This document shows positions 30,245-39,336 of a stretch of 50,446 bases of DNA, piece by piece. The position numbers and the translations under genes were made by a program. Origin of the DNA: Candidatus Brocadia sapporoensis (GTDB lineage: Bacteria > Planctomycetota > Brocadiia > Brocadiales > Brocadiaceae); contig NZ_MJUW02000044.1 in assembly GCF_001753675.2 (NCBI RefSeq), forward strand, positions 1 to 50,446, in the 5' to 3' direction. Positions within the stretch are counted from its first letter, which is position 1; each line of letters opens with the position of its first letter. A model generated the notes under the pieces. That model was not told the DNA's origin and made no database searches. It worked only from the letters and a program-made list of their open reading frames with translations.

Positions 30245-30646
30245 ATGAGTATGACAGATCCTATCTCTGATATGTTTACGCGAATCAGAAATGCAAATGC
30301 AATTAAACGCGAAAGCGTAGACATCCCTTTATCAAAAATGAAGTTGTCTGTTTTAAAAATATTAAGAGAAGAGGGCTTTATCAAAGAATTTAAAGAGGTG
30401 CCAAACGAAGGTGAGGGAAGTCTTGTTAGGGTTTATCTTAAGTATGGTCCGTTAAAGCAACAGATTATAAATAAAATTGAGCGCGTGAGTAAATCGAGCC
30501 GGAGGATTTACAAAAAAACGGACGAAATAGGCAAGATTTGTGGAGGGATCGGTGTTGCGATTTACTCTACTTCAAAAGGTGTTGTAGGTGATAAGGAATG
30601 CAGGAAGCTTAACATCGGTGGTGAACTTATTGGTATAGTATCGTAA
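30245..30646 (+). CDS. rpsH: 30S ribosomal protein S8
   Basis: A 133-residue central-domain 16S-binding protein. TDPISDMFTRIRNANA starts the core and the C-terminal GGIGVAIYSTSKGVVGDKE and LNIGGELIGIVS complete it. Starts at ATG 30245 or 30251 are both possible. AAAGGA at 30231-30236 fits 30245 better. In E. coli S8 represses the spc operon. No target structure is obvious here. Confidence 0.96.
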   Translation: MSMTDPISDMFTRIRNANAIKRESVDIPLSKMKLSVLKILREEGFIKEFKEVPNEGEGSLVRVYLKYGPLKQQIINKIERVSKSSRRIYKKTDEIGKICGGIGVAIYSTSKGVVGDKECRKLNIGGELIGIVS

Positions 30647-30675
30647 TTAGCTCTGTAAAAATTGAGGTATAAAGT

Positions 30676-31239
30676 ATGTCGAGGATTGGAAAACAACCTG
30701 TTAAAGTACCAAACGAGGCAAAAGTTTCTTTAGCAGCGAACACGATCAATCTTGAAGGACCAAAAGGAAAGTTGAGTCATTCATATCATCCTGATATTAA
30801 AATTGAGTATGATCAACAAAACAGACAAATTGCAGTGAAAAGATCCTTAGATGAAAAATATCAAAAGGCCTTGCATGGTTTAACCCGCGCACTGATTGCA
30901 AATATGGTAGTGGGTGTTACCAAGGGGTTTTCTAAAAATCTGGAAATTGTTGGTCTCGGATACAATGCTAAAGTCCAGGGTAAAGAGCTGCTGTTATCAC
31001 TTGGATATACCCATCCGGTCCACTTGGCAATTCCGCAAGGAATTAAAGTTGACATTACGAATCCTACAAACCCTGCAAAGCTTACGGTTTCTGGTGCAGA
31101 TAAACAAATGGTCGGACAATTTTCTGCGGTGATAAGAGGCAAAAAACCACCGGAGCCATACAAAGGGATGGGGATCAAATATGAGCGTGAAGTTATCAGA
31201 AGAAAGGCCGGAAAGGCATTCACGTCAGGTGCAGCGTAG
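30676..31239 (+). CDS. rplF: 50S ribosomal protein L6
   Basis: A 187-residue protein near the sarcin-ricin loop. It has two repeated domains: [18 protein letters not shown] at the start and the second-domain signature [22 protein letters not shown] (about 157-178). The length is a few residues over E. coli L6. It is preceded by rpsH and followed by rplR at 20 bases. Confidence 0.97.
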   Translation: MSRIGKQPVKVPNEAKVSLAANTINLEGPKGKLSHSYHPDIKIEYDQQNRQIAVKRSLDEKYQKALHGLTRALIANMVVGVTKGFSKNLEIVGLGYNAKVQGKELLLSLGYTHPVHLAIPQGIKVDITNPTNPAKLTVSGADKQMVGQFSAVIRGKKPPEPYKGMGIKYEREVIRRKAGKAFTSGAA

Positions 31240-31259
31240 CTATTTTAAGGAGGTTCATT

Positions 31260-31628
31260 ATGAATAATATTAAAGAAAAATTACGTAAAAGAACGAGGCG
31301 TCATCTTAGACTCAGAATGAAAGTATTTGGTACAACGGAGCGGCCTCGTTTAAGTGTTTGTAAAACATTAAAAAATATTTATTGTCAAATCATAAATGAT
31401 ATGGAAGGGCGAACGCTGGCGGCCGCATCTACACAATCTCCTGACATCCGAGCACAGATTCCTTATGGGGGAAATGTGAAAGCTGCCGAAATCGTAGGAA
31501 AAAAAATTGCGGAAGAGGCGAAGAAAAAAGGCATTACTAAAGTTGTATTTGATAAGGGTGGATCTAAATATCACGGCAGGATAAAGGCCTTAGCAGAAAG
31601 TGCAAGAAAGCATAGTTTGAGTTTTTAA
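31260..31628 (+). CDS. rplR: 50S ribosomal protein L18
   Basis: A 122-residue 5S rRNA-binding protein. [21 protein letters not shown] is the N-terminal RNA-binding region. The [18 protein letters not shown] helix and [21 protein letters not shown] terminus are diagnostic. AAGGAGG lies just ahead of the ATG. It is followed by rpsE. Confidence 0.96.
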   Translation: MNNIKEKLRKRTRRHLRLRMKVFGTTERPRLSVCKTLKNIYCQIINDMEGRTLAAASTQSPDIRAQIPYGGNVKAAEIVGKKIAEEAKKKGITKVVFDKGGSKYHGRIKALAESARKHSLSF

Positions 31629-31655
31629 AAAGCTGATTCATACAAGGAGATTGAT

Positions 31656-32141
31656 TTGGCGCGTTTGGAAGAACCAAAGAACTTGGAAGAAACTGTTGTA
31701 AGGATTAACCGGTGTACCACGGTAACAAAGGGCGGGAAATCGATGAGTTTTAGTGCTCTTGTGGTTGTTGGTGATAAAAAGGGGAGTGTTGGGATTGGAT
31801 TTGGAAAAGCGAGAGAAGTGCCTAATGCTGTAAACAAAGCAGTTAAAGAGGCAAAAAAACAAATGGTCAAAATCCCATTAAGAGGTGATACGATACCTCA
31901 TGTAATCTGGGGAAGGTTTAAGTCGGCAAATGTATTTTTAAAACCGGCATCGCCAGGTACAGGTATAAAGGCAGGGGCTTCAGCGCGGGCAGTTCTCGAA
32001 TCTGTAGGAATAAAGAATATCCTGTCAAAATGTTATGGAAAAAGAAATCCCCTCAATGTGGTCAAGGCAACTTTGATGGGATTAAAAGCCTTACGAACAA
32101 AGGAAGAAGTCGGAGTGCTGAGGGGGGTGAAGATAGAATGA
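31656..32141 (+). CDS. rpsE: 30S ribosomal protein S5
   Basis: A 161-residue decoding-fidelity protein. The double-stranded RNA-binding part contains EETVVRINRCTTVTKGGKSM and GKAREVPNAVNKAVKEAKK, and the C-terminal part contains SPGTGIKAGASARAVLESVG. It starts with TTG at 31656, seven bases after AAGGAGA. The stop overlaps the rplO start as ATGA, so no room exists for the L30 gene that usually lies here. Confidence 0.96.
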   Translation: MARLEEPKNLEETVVRINRCTTVTKGGKSMSFSALVVVGDKKGSVGIGFGKAREVPNAVNKAVKEAKKQMVKIPLRGDTIPHVIWGRFKSANVFLKPASPGTGIKAGASARAVLESVGIKNILSKCYGKRNPLNVVKATLMGLKALRTKEEVGVLRGVKIE

Positions 32142-32581
32142 ATTTTATGGATATAAAGGCTTTGCCTTTTGAAAGAAAACGGAGAAAAAGGGTTGGGCGA
32201 GGAAGAGGGTCTGGTATGGGAAAAACGTCGTGCAGGGGGGGGAAAGGAGCTACGGCACGATCGGGTAATGAGACAAAAATTCAGTTCGAAGGAGGGCAGA
32301 CACCGCTCTTTCGTCGTCTTCCAAAACGAGGATTCAATAATCCTTTCAAAAAAAATTATGCGATAGTCAACATAAAAGATATTTCGCATTTTGATAAAGG
32401 AACAACGGTAAATGCAGAAAAATTAAAGGATGCTGGAATAATTAAAAAGATATTAGATGGTATAAAAGTGCTTGGTGATGGTGAAATAAAAAATCCATTG
32501 ACCGTAATAGCGCATAAATTTAGTAAAGTTGCAAAGGAAAAGATTCTGACCGCTGGAGGAGAAGCAAAGACTGTGCTATGA
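32138..32581 (+). CDS. rplO: 50S ribosomal protein L15
   Basis: A 147-residue large-subunit assembly protein. The glycine- and arginine-rich RKRVGRGRGSGMGKTSCRGG, then GGQTPLFRRLPKRGF and the C-terminal FSKVAKEKILTAGGEA, are family hallmarks. I start at ATG 32138 (overlapping the rpsE stop). A longer reading frame opens upstream inside rpsE at 32030, but those residues are not L15-like. An ATG at 32147 is a further alternative. It overlaps secY by 4 bases. Confidence 0.94.
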   Translation: MNFMDIKALPFERKRRKRVGRGRGSGMGKTSCRGGKGATARSGNETKIQFEGGQTPLFRRLPKRGFNNPFKKNYAIVNIKDISHFDKGTTVNAEKLKDAGIIKKILDGIKVLGDGEIKNPLTVIAHKFSKVAKEKILTAGGEAKTVL

Positions 32582-33960
32582 TAGAACAATTTGGCAATAT
32601 TTTTCGAATACCGGAATTACGCAAGAAAGTGCTTATAACTCTCGGACTTATCGCTTTGTGTCGTGTTGGTGTTTATATACCAATTCCAGGAATTGATACT
32701 ACGGTATTAAAATCATACTTTCATCAGTTTACCCAAACAGGTGTTGGCCAGTTATTGGGACTTGTCGATATGTTTGCTGGAGGTGCCCTGACTTCAGGAG
32801 CGATATTTGGTCTTGGGGTTATGCCATATATCAGTGCTTCCATTATTTTTCAGCTATTGGTTGGTGTCGTGCCCTACTTGGAGAGACTGCAGAAAGAGGG
32901 TGAGGTCGGAAGAAAAAAAATTAATCAATATACCAGGCTGGCTACAGTTGGGCTATGCCTTTTTCAGGCATTTGTGATGACCAGAACTCTGTATACCGTT
33001 GAGTTTAACGGAATGCCTGTCATTCCTGTCTACATTCAGGGGATCGGTTTTCAGATGATGGCTGCGCTTCTTTTAACAACTGGTACAATGACGCTTATGT
33101 GGATCGGAGAGCAAATCGAAGAGCACGGTATCGGAAGTGGGATTTCAATTGTAATTATGGTTGGTATTATAGATCGTTTACCGTGGGCTTTTTCTCAAGT
33201 AATGCAAAGTTTCACCTTTTCTGTTACTCCGGCTGAACATCAAATCGGAATAGTTAAATTAATCATACTTTTAGGTATGTTTCTTACCATAGTTGGCGGG
33301 GTTGTATACATTACGCAGGGGCAAAGACGAATACCGGTCCAGCAGGCTAAACATACGCGCGGTAGAAAAGTGTATGGTGGGCAAAGGCATTTTTTACCTC
33401 TTCGTGTGAATCAGGCAGGTGTGATGCCCATCATATTTGCGCAATCCTTGTTGATTTTTCCAGCGGCTATTATGCAGGGAATACAAGTGAGATTAGAGCC
33501 TGGTAGTTTATCCTATTGGATTACTTCCCGTCTTTCAGATGTTTTGCAAGGTGGTGTTGTTTATGTTATACTTTACGTATTGCTTATAACGTTTTTTTTT
33601 TATTTTTGGACAGCAATACAGTTTAATCCTAAAGAAATGTCGAATAACATGAAAGACTACGGAAGTTTTATTCCAGGAATACGGCCTGGACATAGAACGG
33701 CAGAATATTTGGAAGGTATAATGGGAAAAATTACTTTGGCTGGAGCAGCTTTCTTGGCTCTGATTGCAATTTTGCCAAAACTTGTGGCAGGCGGCTTTGA
33801 ACTTAATCGGGCTATAGCTGGTTTTTATGGTGGTACCGGTTTACTAATTATTGTGGGTGTGGCATTGGATATGGTACAAAGAATAGAATCTCATATGATT
33901 ATGAGGCAATATAGTGGTTTCCTGAATGGTGGAAGTAGGATTAGAGGAAGAATGGGATGA
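32578..33960 (+). CDS. secY: Preprotein translocase subunit SecY
   Basis: The 460-residue channel of the Sec translocon with ten transmembrane segments. The plug-region GLVDMFAGGALTSGAIFGLGVMPYISASI (about 62-90) and the cytoplasmic ARG-containing loops (QQAKHTRGRKVYGGQRHFLPLRVNQAGVMP) are clear. Start and stop overlap rplO and adk by 4 bases each. SecE is encoded in this window at 7978. SecG is not seen. Confidence 0.97.
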   Translation: MIEQFGNIFRIPELRKKVLITLGLIALCRVGVYIPIPGIDTTVLKSYFHQFTQTGVGQLLGLVDMFAGGALTSGAIFGLGVMPYISASIIFQLLVGVVPYLERLQKEGEVGRKKINQYTRLATVGLCLFQAFVMTRTLYTVEFNGMPVIPVYIQGIGFQMMAALLLTTGTMTLMWIGEQIEEHGIGSGISIVIMVGIIDRLPWAFSQVMQSFTFSVTPAEHQIGIVKLIILLGMFLTIVGGVVYITQGQRRIPVQQAKHTRGRKVYGGQRHFLPLRVNQAGVMPIIFAQSLLIFPAAIMQGIQVRLEPGSLSYWITSRLSDVLQGGVVYVILYVLLITFFFYFWTAIQFNPKEMSNNMKDYGSFIPGIRPGHRTAEYLEGIMGKITLAGAAFLALIAILPKLVAGGFELNRAIAGFYGGTGLLIIVGVALDMVQRIESHMIMRQYSGFLNGGSRIRGRMG

Positions 33961-34640
33961 GGATTGTTTTTCTTGGTCCCCCAGGCGCTGGGAAAGGTAC
34001 ACAGGCTGAAACCCTGAGCAGAGAAAAAAAACTGTCACATATTTCTTCAGGAAATCTTTTAAGAGAGGCTGTTGAAAATGGCACTGAAACTGGTAGAAAG
34101 GCCCAACAGCACATAAATAAAGGGCAATTAGTTCCTGATAAAATTGTAGTTGACATTATCCGGGAGCGCATTGTGAAGAACGATTGTAAAAACGGTTTTA
34201 TTCTGGACGGTTTTCCTAGAACCCTTTCCCAAGCAATCGTTTTGGATGAGATGTTAAAGAATCTTGGTAATAAATTGGATATGGTCTTTTATTTCGCTAT
34301 TTCTAAAGAAAGCATAGTCCTTAGATTATCAGGGAGAAGAATCTGTGCTACCTGTGGTGCGAATTATCATATAAAATACGTTCCTTCTTTGGAAGACGGG
34401 ATTTGTGATAAATGCGGTGGAAAGTTATATCAACGTACAGATGATAAGCTTGAAACAGTATTAGAGAGGATAAAAGTCTACCATGAACAGACGGAAGATT
34501 TGATTAATTATTATAAAAAGAATGGAATATTAAAAGAGATTGAATCAGAATCAAACGTTGAATCAATAACAGAAAATATTTTGAAAGTCATCGATAATGC
34601 TTCTAAAAGTGCATCTTTCGTTAATCTCGGGGTAGTGTAA
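33957..34640 (+). CDS. adk: Adenylate kinase with zinc-type lid
   Basis: A 227-residue enzyme interconverting ATP and AMP with ADP. The P-loop GPPGAGKGT is at 7-15, and the AMP site includes GFPRTLSQA near 85-93. The lid carries C130, C133, C150 and C153, the zinc-binding arrangement of Gram-positive-type long adenylate kinases rather than the E. coli hydrogen-bonded lid. It overlaps secY by four bases. map begins directly after its stop. Confidence 0.96.
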   Translation: MRIVFLGPPGAGKGTQAETLSREKKLSHISSGNLLREAVENGTETGRKAQQHINKGQLVPDKIVVDIIRERIVKNDCKNGFILDGFPRTLSQAIVLDEMLKNLGNKLDMVFYFAISKESIVLRLSGRRICATCGANYHIKYVPSLEDGICDKCGGKLYQRTDDKLETVLERIKVYHEQTEDLINYYKKNGILKEIESESNVESITENILKVIDNASKSASFVNLGVV

Positions 34641-35393
34641 TTGATAGTTCTGAAATCCCCCCGTGAAATTGAGTTGATGAGAATTGCGGGAAAGATTACA
34701 GCAGAAGCCCTCAGATTGGCTAAAGAAATAGCTAAGGAAGATATAACAACAGATTATCTTAATACAGAAATTGAAAAATACATTTTAAGCAAAGGTGGCA
34801 TACCAATATTTAAGGGCTACCGTGGATTTCCAAAGAGTATTTGTACATCAGTAAATGAGGAGGTTGTACATGGTATACCGGGACAGAGACGATTAAAAAA
34901 CGGAGACATACTAAGCATCGATATAGGCGTTGGTTATAGGAAGTATGTAGCGGATGCTGCAGTGACCATACCGATAGGCCCTGTTAGTAGCGAAGCAAGA
35001 CAACTAATTGATGTTTGTGAGAAATCACTTCATTTGGCAATCAAGGTTATAAAGCCAAATAAAAAGCTTTCCCTGATTTCAAAGACTATTCAAGACTATG
35101 TGGAAGGGAATGGCTATTCTGTTGTGAGGAATTATACGGGACACGGAATTGGCAGATGCATGCATGAGGACCCACAAGTACCAAATTTTGTGAGCAAAGC
35201 TTTGTTGGAAGCAGACGAAGTTCTTGCACAGGGGATGACTATTGCAATAGAACCCATGATTTGTTTGGGTAGATGTGACACAGAGGTGTTAAGCAATAAA
35301 TGGACAGTAGTAACGAAAGATAGGAAATTATCTGCGCATTTTGAGCATACCATTGTAGTAACTGACGATAACGCAGATATTTTAACTTTTTAA
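34641..35393 (+). CDS. map: Type I methionine aminopeptidase
   Basis: Removes the initiator methionine from nascent proteins. The 250-residue protein has the five metal ligands at D94, D105, H168, E204 and E235 in the pita-bread fold, plus H79 in VVHGIP. It starts with TTG at 34641 directly after the adk stop. GGGG at 34629-34632 may act as a ribosome-binding site. It has no N-terminal zinc or SH3 extension. Confidence 0.95.
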   Translation: MIVLKSPREIELMRIAGKITAEALRLAKEIAKEDITTDYLNTEIEKYILSKGGIPIFKGYRGFPKSICTSVNEEVVHGIPGQRRLKNGDILSIDIGVGYRKYVADAAVTIPIGPVSSEARQLIDVCEKSLHLAIKVIKPNKKLSLISKTIQDYVEGNGYSVVRNYTGHGIGRCMHEDPQVPNFVSKALLEADEVLAQGMTIAIEPMICLGRCDTEVLSNKWTVVTKDRKLSAHFEHTIVVTDDNADILTF

Positions 35394-35417
35394 TAAATTT
35401 TTAGTTTTTAATTGTAT

Positions 35418-35636
35418 ATGTCAAAAGAAGAGCCTATTCGCATAGAAGCAACAGTAAGAGAGGCACTTCCCAACGCTATGTTCTGGGTGGAATTACAGAA
35501 TGGACATAAAGTGTTGGCGCATGTTTCAGGAAAAATGAGAATGCATTTTATCAAGATATTGCCAGGTGATAAGGTGACGATTGAAATGTCACCTTATGAT
35601 CTTGATAAAGGTAGAATTATTTATAGGCAAGTTTAA
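35418..35636 (+). CDS. infA: Translation initiation factor IF-1
   Basis: A 72-residue S1/OB-fold factor that blocks the A site during initiation. [39 protein letters not shown] and the C-terminal [12 protein letters not shown] are typical. The length is exactly canonical when starting at ATG 35418. An in-frame TTG at 35412 would add two residues. No strong ribosome-binding site is evident. Confidence 0.95.
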   Translation: MSKEEPIRIEATVREALPNAMFWVELQNGHKVLAHVSGKMRMHFIKILPGDKVTIEMSPYDLDKGRIIYRQV

Positions 35637-35669
35637 GATAAATTTAGTTGGTCTAAAAGAGGCGTTATT

Positions 35670-35783
35670 ATGAAAGTAAGGGCTTCCGTAAAACGTATTT
35701 GTGAGAATTGTAAGATTGTGAGAAGGAAAAATGTTGTTCGCGTAATTTGTGTAAACCCCCGTCACAAACAGCGACAGGGGTAA
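35670..35783 (+). CDS. rpmJ: 50S ribosomal protein L36
   Basis: A 37-residue protein read from ATG 35670 to TAA 35781-35783, opening [14 protein letters not shown] and ending with PRHKQRQG. Zinc ligands C11, C14, C27 and H32 are all present, so this is the C+ form. The position between infA and rpsM is conserved across bacteria. Confidence 0.96.
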   Translation: MKVRASVKRICENCKIVRRKNVVRVICVNPRHKQRQG

Positions 35784-35816
35784 TTGATTTGTATAACATG
35801 AGAAAGGAATAAGTAA

Positions 35817-36200
35817 ATGCCGAGAATTGCCGGAATTGACATTCCCTCAGAGAAAAGAATTGTTGTTGCGCTTACCTATGCATATGGTATTGGAAAGGCT
35901 TTATCGCTGAATATATTAAAAGAGCTGAATATCGACGAAAACATACGTGCAAAAAATCTGCATGAGGATCAATTGAGCATGTTGAATGCTTATATTGAAA
36001 AGAACTTTACGGTTGAAGGTCAATTGCGCAGGCAGGAAATGCAAAACATTTCACGATTGAAAAGTATCAACTGTTACCGTGGAATACGGCATAAAGTAGG
36101 TCTGCCGGTGCGAGGACAGAGAACGAAAACAAATGCACGTACAAGAAAGGGTCGTAAAAAAACTGTTGCAGGAAAAAAAGGTGTAAAAGAGCTAGGATAA
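35817..36200 (+). CDS. rpsM: 30S ribosomal protein S13
   Basis: A 127-residue protein of the head that contacts tRNA and forms bridges with L5. [24 protein letters not shown] at the start, [29 protein letters not shown] near the end and a basic C-terminal tail are characteristic. In most bacteria rpsK follows directly. Here 919 bases including a methyltransferase gene intervene. Confidence 0.96.
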   Translation: MPRIAGIDIPSEKRIVVALTYAYGIGKALSLNILKELNIDENIRAKNLHEDQLSMLNAYIEKNFTVEGQLRRQEMQNISRLKSINCYRGIRHKVGLPVRGQRTKTNARTRKGRKKTVAGKKGVKELG

Positions 36201-36224
36201 TGGTGGAAATTTTTTAAACTTAAT

Positions 36225-36986
36225 ATGGTTCATTCTGTGACAAATTGTATTAGTACTAAAAAAAATATTGCAGAAGAATTAATATCCTGTAAAGAATTGT
36301 TAAAGATGTTAGCGTTGGATATAGGAAAGAGGGAAGACGGTCGTGATTTTAAAAAGTTCAATGAAGTAGTCGGTTTTTGTGAACAGATACTACGGATCGT
36401 TGAAACATACTCACAAAATAAAGAACTAGTGTTTCTCGACTGTTCATGCGGAAAATCCTATTTATCATTTGCTTTAAACAATATTCTTTCAAAACAATAT
36501 TTTTTTAAAACTTTTTTTTATGGAGTGGATATAAATCCTGTCTTATTAGAAAAATGTGAACAGATTAGGGATGGTCTTGGCTTTAAAAATATGCAATTTA
36601 TTCGTGCCAAAATTATTGAGGTGTTTCCTGAAAAACCTGTTGATATGGTAATCGCTTTACATGCATGCGATACCGCAACTGATGAGACAATTGCCAAAGG
36701 TATTAAACTGGGTGCAAAATATATAATCGTAGTTCCGTGTTGCGAGAATCAAATAAGAAGCCGCTTAAAAAAGGGGCACCCTTTGATTGAAATAACAGAA
36801 TTTGGGTTATTGCGGTATCGTTTCGCTGATATTTTAACTACGGCATTAAGGTCAAAGTTTCTGGTGGGAGCAGGCTATTTTGTAAAACTTGTTGAGGTCG
36901 CTTCTCCAAAAGATACTCCAAAAAATTTAATGATCATAGCACGAAAAAAAAAAGGGCAATATGAAACTCAGTATGGATGGATATGA
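36225..36986 (+). CDS. Class I SAM-dependent methyltransferase inserted in the alpha operon
   Basis: A 253-residue predicted methyltransferase. The SAM-binding motif I is LVFLDCSCGKSYLSFAL (about 68-84), followed by the acidic end of strand 2 in YGVDINP (99-105). ALHACDTATDE (144-154) and VPCCENQ (170-176) resemble the Methyltransf_32 (METTL25/RRNAD1-like) family. The substrate is unknown. It lies between rpsM and rpsK, 24 bases after rpsM, on the same strand, where no gene is expected. A role in modifying ribosomal RNA, protein or tRNA is inference from position only. There is no clear ribosome-binding site, and codon use is AT-rich like the neighbours. Confidence 0.8.
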   Translation: MVHSVTNCISTKKNIAEELISCKELLKMLALDIGKREDGRDFKKFNEVVGFCEQILRIVETYSQNKELVFLDCSCGKSYLSFALNNILSKQYFFKTFFYGVDINPVLLEKCEQIRDGLGFKNMQFIRAKIIEVFPEKPVDMVIALHACDTATDETIAKGIKLGAKYIIVVPCCENQIRSRLKKGHPLIEITEFGLLRYRFADILTTALRSKFLVGAGYFVKLVEVASPKDTPKNLMIIARKKKGQYETQYGWI

Positions 36987-37119
36987 CAAATTAGACAAAA
37001 TGTTTCATACAAAGTTCGTTTTAAAAGATTATTTTCATGAAGCTGATATGACTCAGACAAATTATTTTTATTCTGAGGAATCCTAAAATTTATTTTTTTA
37101 GTTTGGGGCGGGAAATATT

Positions 37120-37500
37120 ATGTCAAACGGAATCAAAAAAAAGATAAGACGGAATATTACGCGGGCAATTGCAAACATTAAGGCAACGTTTAATAATACG
37201 TATGTGACGATTTCAGATGTTAACGGAGAGACGATATGTTGGGCAAGTGCAGGTACAGTGGGCTTTAAGGGATCACGAAAAAGTACTCCCTTTGCCGCCC
37301 AGAAGGCTGCATCTAATGCAGCAGATAAAGCACAGAAGTGTGGTATTCAGGAAATAGAAATCAGGGTTAAAGGTCCTGGCCCAGGCCGTGAGTCCGCCAT
37401 TACGGCGCTTCAGGCTGCTGGTTTGAGTATAAAGGCAATTGAAGATGTTACTCCGCTTCCGCACAATGGTTGTCGGCCAAGAAAAAAACGCAGGGTGTAA
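37120..37500 (+). CDS. rpsK: 30S ribosomal protein S11
   Basis: A 126-residue platform protein at the mRNA exit. [18 protein letters not shown]-like motifs appear as [18 protein letters not shown], with [18 protein letters not shown] and [17 protein letters not shown] at the end, all characteristic. GGGGCGGG is upstream of the ATG. A 133-base AT-rich gap separates it from the methyltransferase gene, with no clear promoter. Confidence 0.97.
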   Translation: MSNGIKKKIRRNITRAIANIKATFNNTYVTISDVNGETICWASAGTVGFKGSRKSTPFAAQKAASNAADKAQKCGIQEIEIRVKGPGPGRESAITALQAAGLSIKAIEDVTPLPHNGCRPRKKRRV

Positions 37501-37532
37501 ATAAGTTATAATAGATTCGGGAAAGGATTAAT

Positions 37533-38159
37533 ATGGCAAGATATGTAGGTCCGCAATGTAGATTGTGTCGGCGGGAAGGTGAAAAGCTATTCCTGAAAGG
37601 AATACGTTGTGATACAGTGAAATGTGCAATTACGAAGCGTAAGTACCCGCCCGGACAATTTACGTGGGGGAAGGGGAAATTATCAAAATATGGTATTCAA
37701 TTTAGGGAGAAGCAAAAGGTCAAACGTTATTACGGAATATTAGAGAGACAATTTAAGAATTATTTTAAAAAGGCAGAACGACAAAAAGGAAATACGGGAG
37801 AAAATCTATTGATGATGTTAGAAAGAAGATTGGATAATGTTGTGCATCTCCTTTCTTTTGCCCCTTCAAGAAAAAGCGCCAGACAGTTTGTTCTGCATGG
37901 TCATATTATGGTGAATAATAAAAAGGTTGATATCGCTTCTTACCTTGTGAAAATGGGTGATATTATAAAACCTAGGAGTGGGGAGATAACTCAAAATATT
38001 GTTAAAACAAATCTAGAAATGGTGAAAGGTCGAAATGTCCCCGCTTGGATGCAACTGAGAGTAGATTTATTGGAGGGGTTGGTAACACAGCTTCCTACGC
38101 GAGAAGATATTTCAGTTCCTGCACAAGAACAGTTAATTGTTGAGCTGTGTTCTAAATAA
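37533..38159 (+). CDS. rpsD: 30S ribosomal protein S4, zinc-binding form
   Basis: A 208-residue 16S-binding assembly initiator. The N terminus has C9, C12, C26 and C31, the same positions as the zinc site of Thermus S4. The S4 RNA-binding domain is at about 97-160 ([29 protein letters not shown]). In E. coli S4 represses the alpha operon. The 156 bases downstream, before rpoA, contain only a small AAACCA/TGGTTT hairpin and AT-rich sequence. Confidence 0.97.
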   Translation: MARYVGPQCRLCRREGEKLFLKGIRCDTVKCAITKRKYPPGQFTWGKGKLSKYGIQFREKQKVKRYYGILERQFKNYFKKAERQKGNTGENLLMMLERRLDNVVHLLSFAPSRKSARQFVLHGHIMVNNKKVDIASYLVKMGDIIKPRSGEITQNIVKTNLEMVKGRNVPAWMQLRVDLLEGLVTQLPTREDISVPAQEQLIVELCSK

Positions 38160-38315
38160 TTTTATTTGGCTCGTTTAATCATTTCGCAAATGTAAAACCA
38201 GCAAGTGGTTTAAAACAACTTCATGACGTTTGTCTGTCTTAGATGTGGAAAAATACACGTCCAGATAAATAAATTTATTTTCAGATCCCTTATTAACTGA
38301 ATTTGGGGGAAAAAT

Positions 38316-39332
38316 ATGCGAATAAGATGGAGAGGTCTTGAACTTCCCGTTCGTGTTGATGTGGAAAGAGAGACTTTAACCAATGCCTATGGGAAGTTTA
38401 TAGCGGCTCCTTTTGAGCGTGGCTTTGGCCACTCTATAGGTAATAGTTTACGGAGGATTATGCTTTCGTCATTGGAAGGCAGTGCGGTTGTAGCAGTCAG
38501 AATGGATGGGATTAGTCATGAATTTACCAGTATTCCTGGTATTGTAGAAGATGTGACTGATATAATGTTGAATATTAAAAATCTTGTAGTAAAACTGAAT
38601 ACCGATCAACCCAAAGTCATAAAAATTGAAGCAAGAAAAAAGGGTGAGATAAAAGCAAAGGATATTGTGGCCGATCCCAGCGTAGAAATAATTAATGGGG
38701 ATTTGCATATAGCGACCCTTTCTGACGATGTAAAATTTAATGTGGAAATGGAAGTGAAGAAAGGCCGCGGGTATGTGACTGCTGAAGAAAATGAGCTGGA
38801 AGAGCAGGAATTTGGCCTCGTTGCGGTAGATTCAATTTTTTCACCTGTGAGAAATGTTCGTTACTCTATTGAGGAAACACGTGTTGGCAGGCGTACAAAT
38901 TATGATAAACTTGTTATGGAGATATGGACAAATAGCGTTGTTTCCCCTGAAATGGCCATGGTTGAAGCTGCAAAAATTATGAGAAAACACCTGAATCCTT
39001 TCGTTCAATACTTTGAGATTGGCAGGGAGTTGCAACAAGTAGAAAAACGAATGGGTATTGAATCTGTTCCTGAGATATCTGAAGAAGAGCTGACAAAAAA
39101 AATGTGTATACATATTTCAGAGCTGGATTTGTCGGTTAGAGCTTCCAATTGCCTTGAAATATCAGGAATAGTAACGGTTGGAGATCTCGTTGCAAAGACA
39201 GAAGATCAACTTTTAGGGATAAAGAATTTTGGCAAAACTACTCTCAGAGAGGTAAAGACGAAGCTGGCACAATTAAACCTAACGATTGGAATGCCTATAG
39301 CAATCAAACAAATGGAAAAGGGGAAAGGATGA
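38316..39332 (+). CDS. rpoA: DNA-directed RNA polymerase subunit alpha
   Basis: A 338-residue scaffold of RNA polymerase. The N-terminal dimerisation domain has FERGFGHSIGNSLRRIMLSS (about 33-52) and VVAVRMDGISHEFTSIPGI. A linker follows, and the C-terminal DNA-binding domain at about 265-330 has LDLSVRASNCLEISGI and IKNFGKTTLREVKTKL. GGGGG precedes the ATG. The 156-base gap after rpsD could hold its own promoter, but I found no convincing boxes. Confidence 0.97.
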   Translation: MRIRWRGLELPVRVDVERETLTNAYGKFIAAPFERGFGHSIGNSLRRIMLSSLEGSAVVAVRMDGISHEFTSIPGIVEDVTDIMLNIKNLVVKLNTDQPKVIKIEARKKGEIKAKDIVADPSVEIINGDLHIATLSDDVKFNVEMEVKKGRGYVTAEENELEEQEFGLVAVDSIFSPVRNVRYSIEETRVGRRTNYDKLVMEIWTNSVVSPEMAMVEAAKIMRKHLNPFVQYFEIGRELQQVEKRMGIESVPEISEEELTKKMCIHISELDLSVRASNCLEISGIVTVGDLVAKTEDQLLGIKNFGKTTLREVKTKLAQLNLTIGMPIAIKQMEKGKG

Positions 39333-39336
39333 TCCC

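Noticed and set aside
32030-32137. Longer reading frame upstream of rplO
   Set aside because: The extra residues lie inside rpsE in another frame and are unlike L15. The ATG at 32138 overlapping the rpsE stop gives the proper N terminus.
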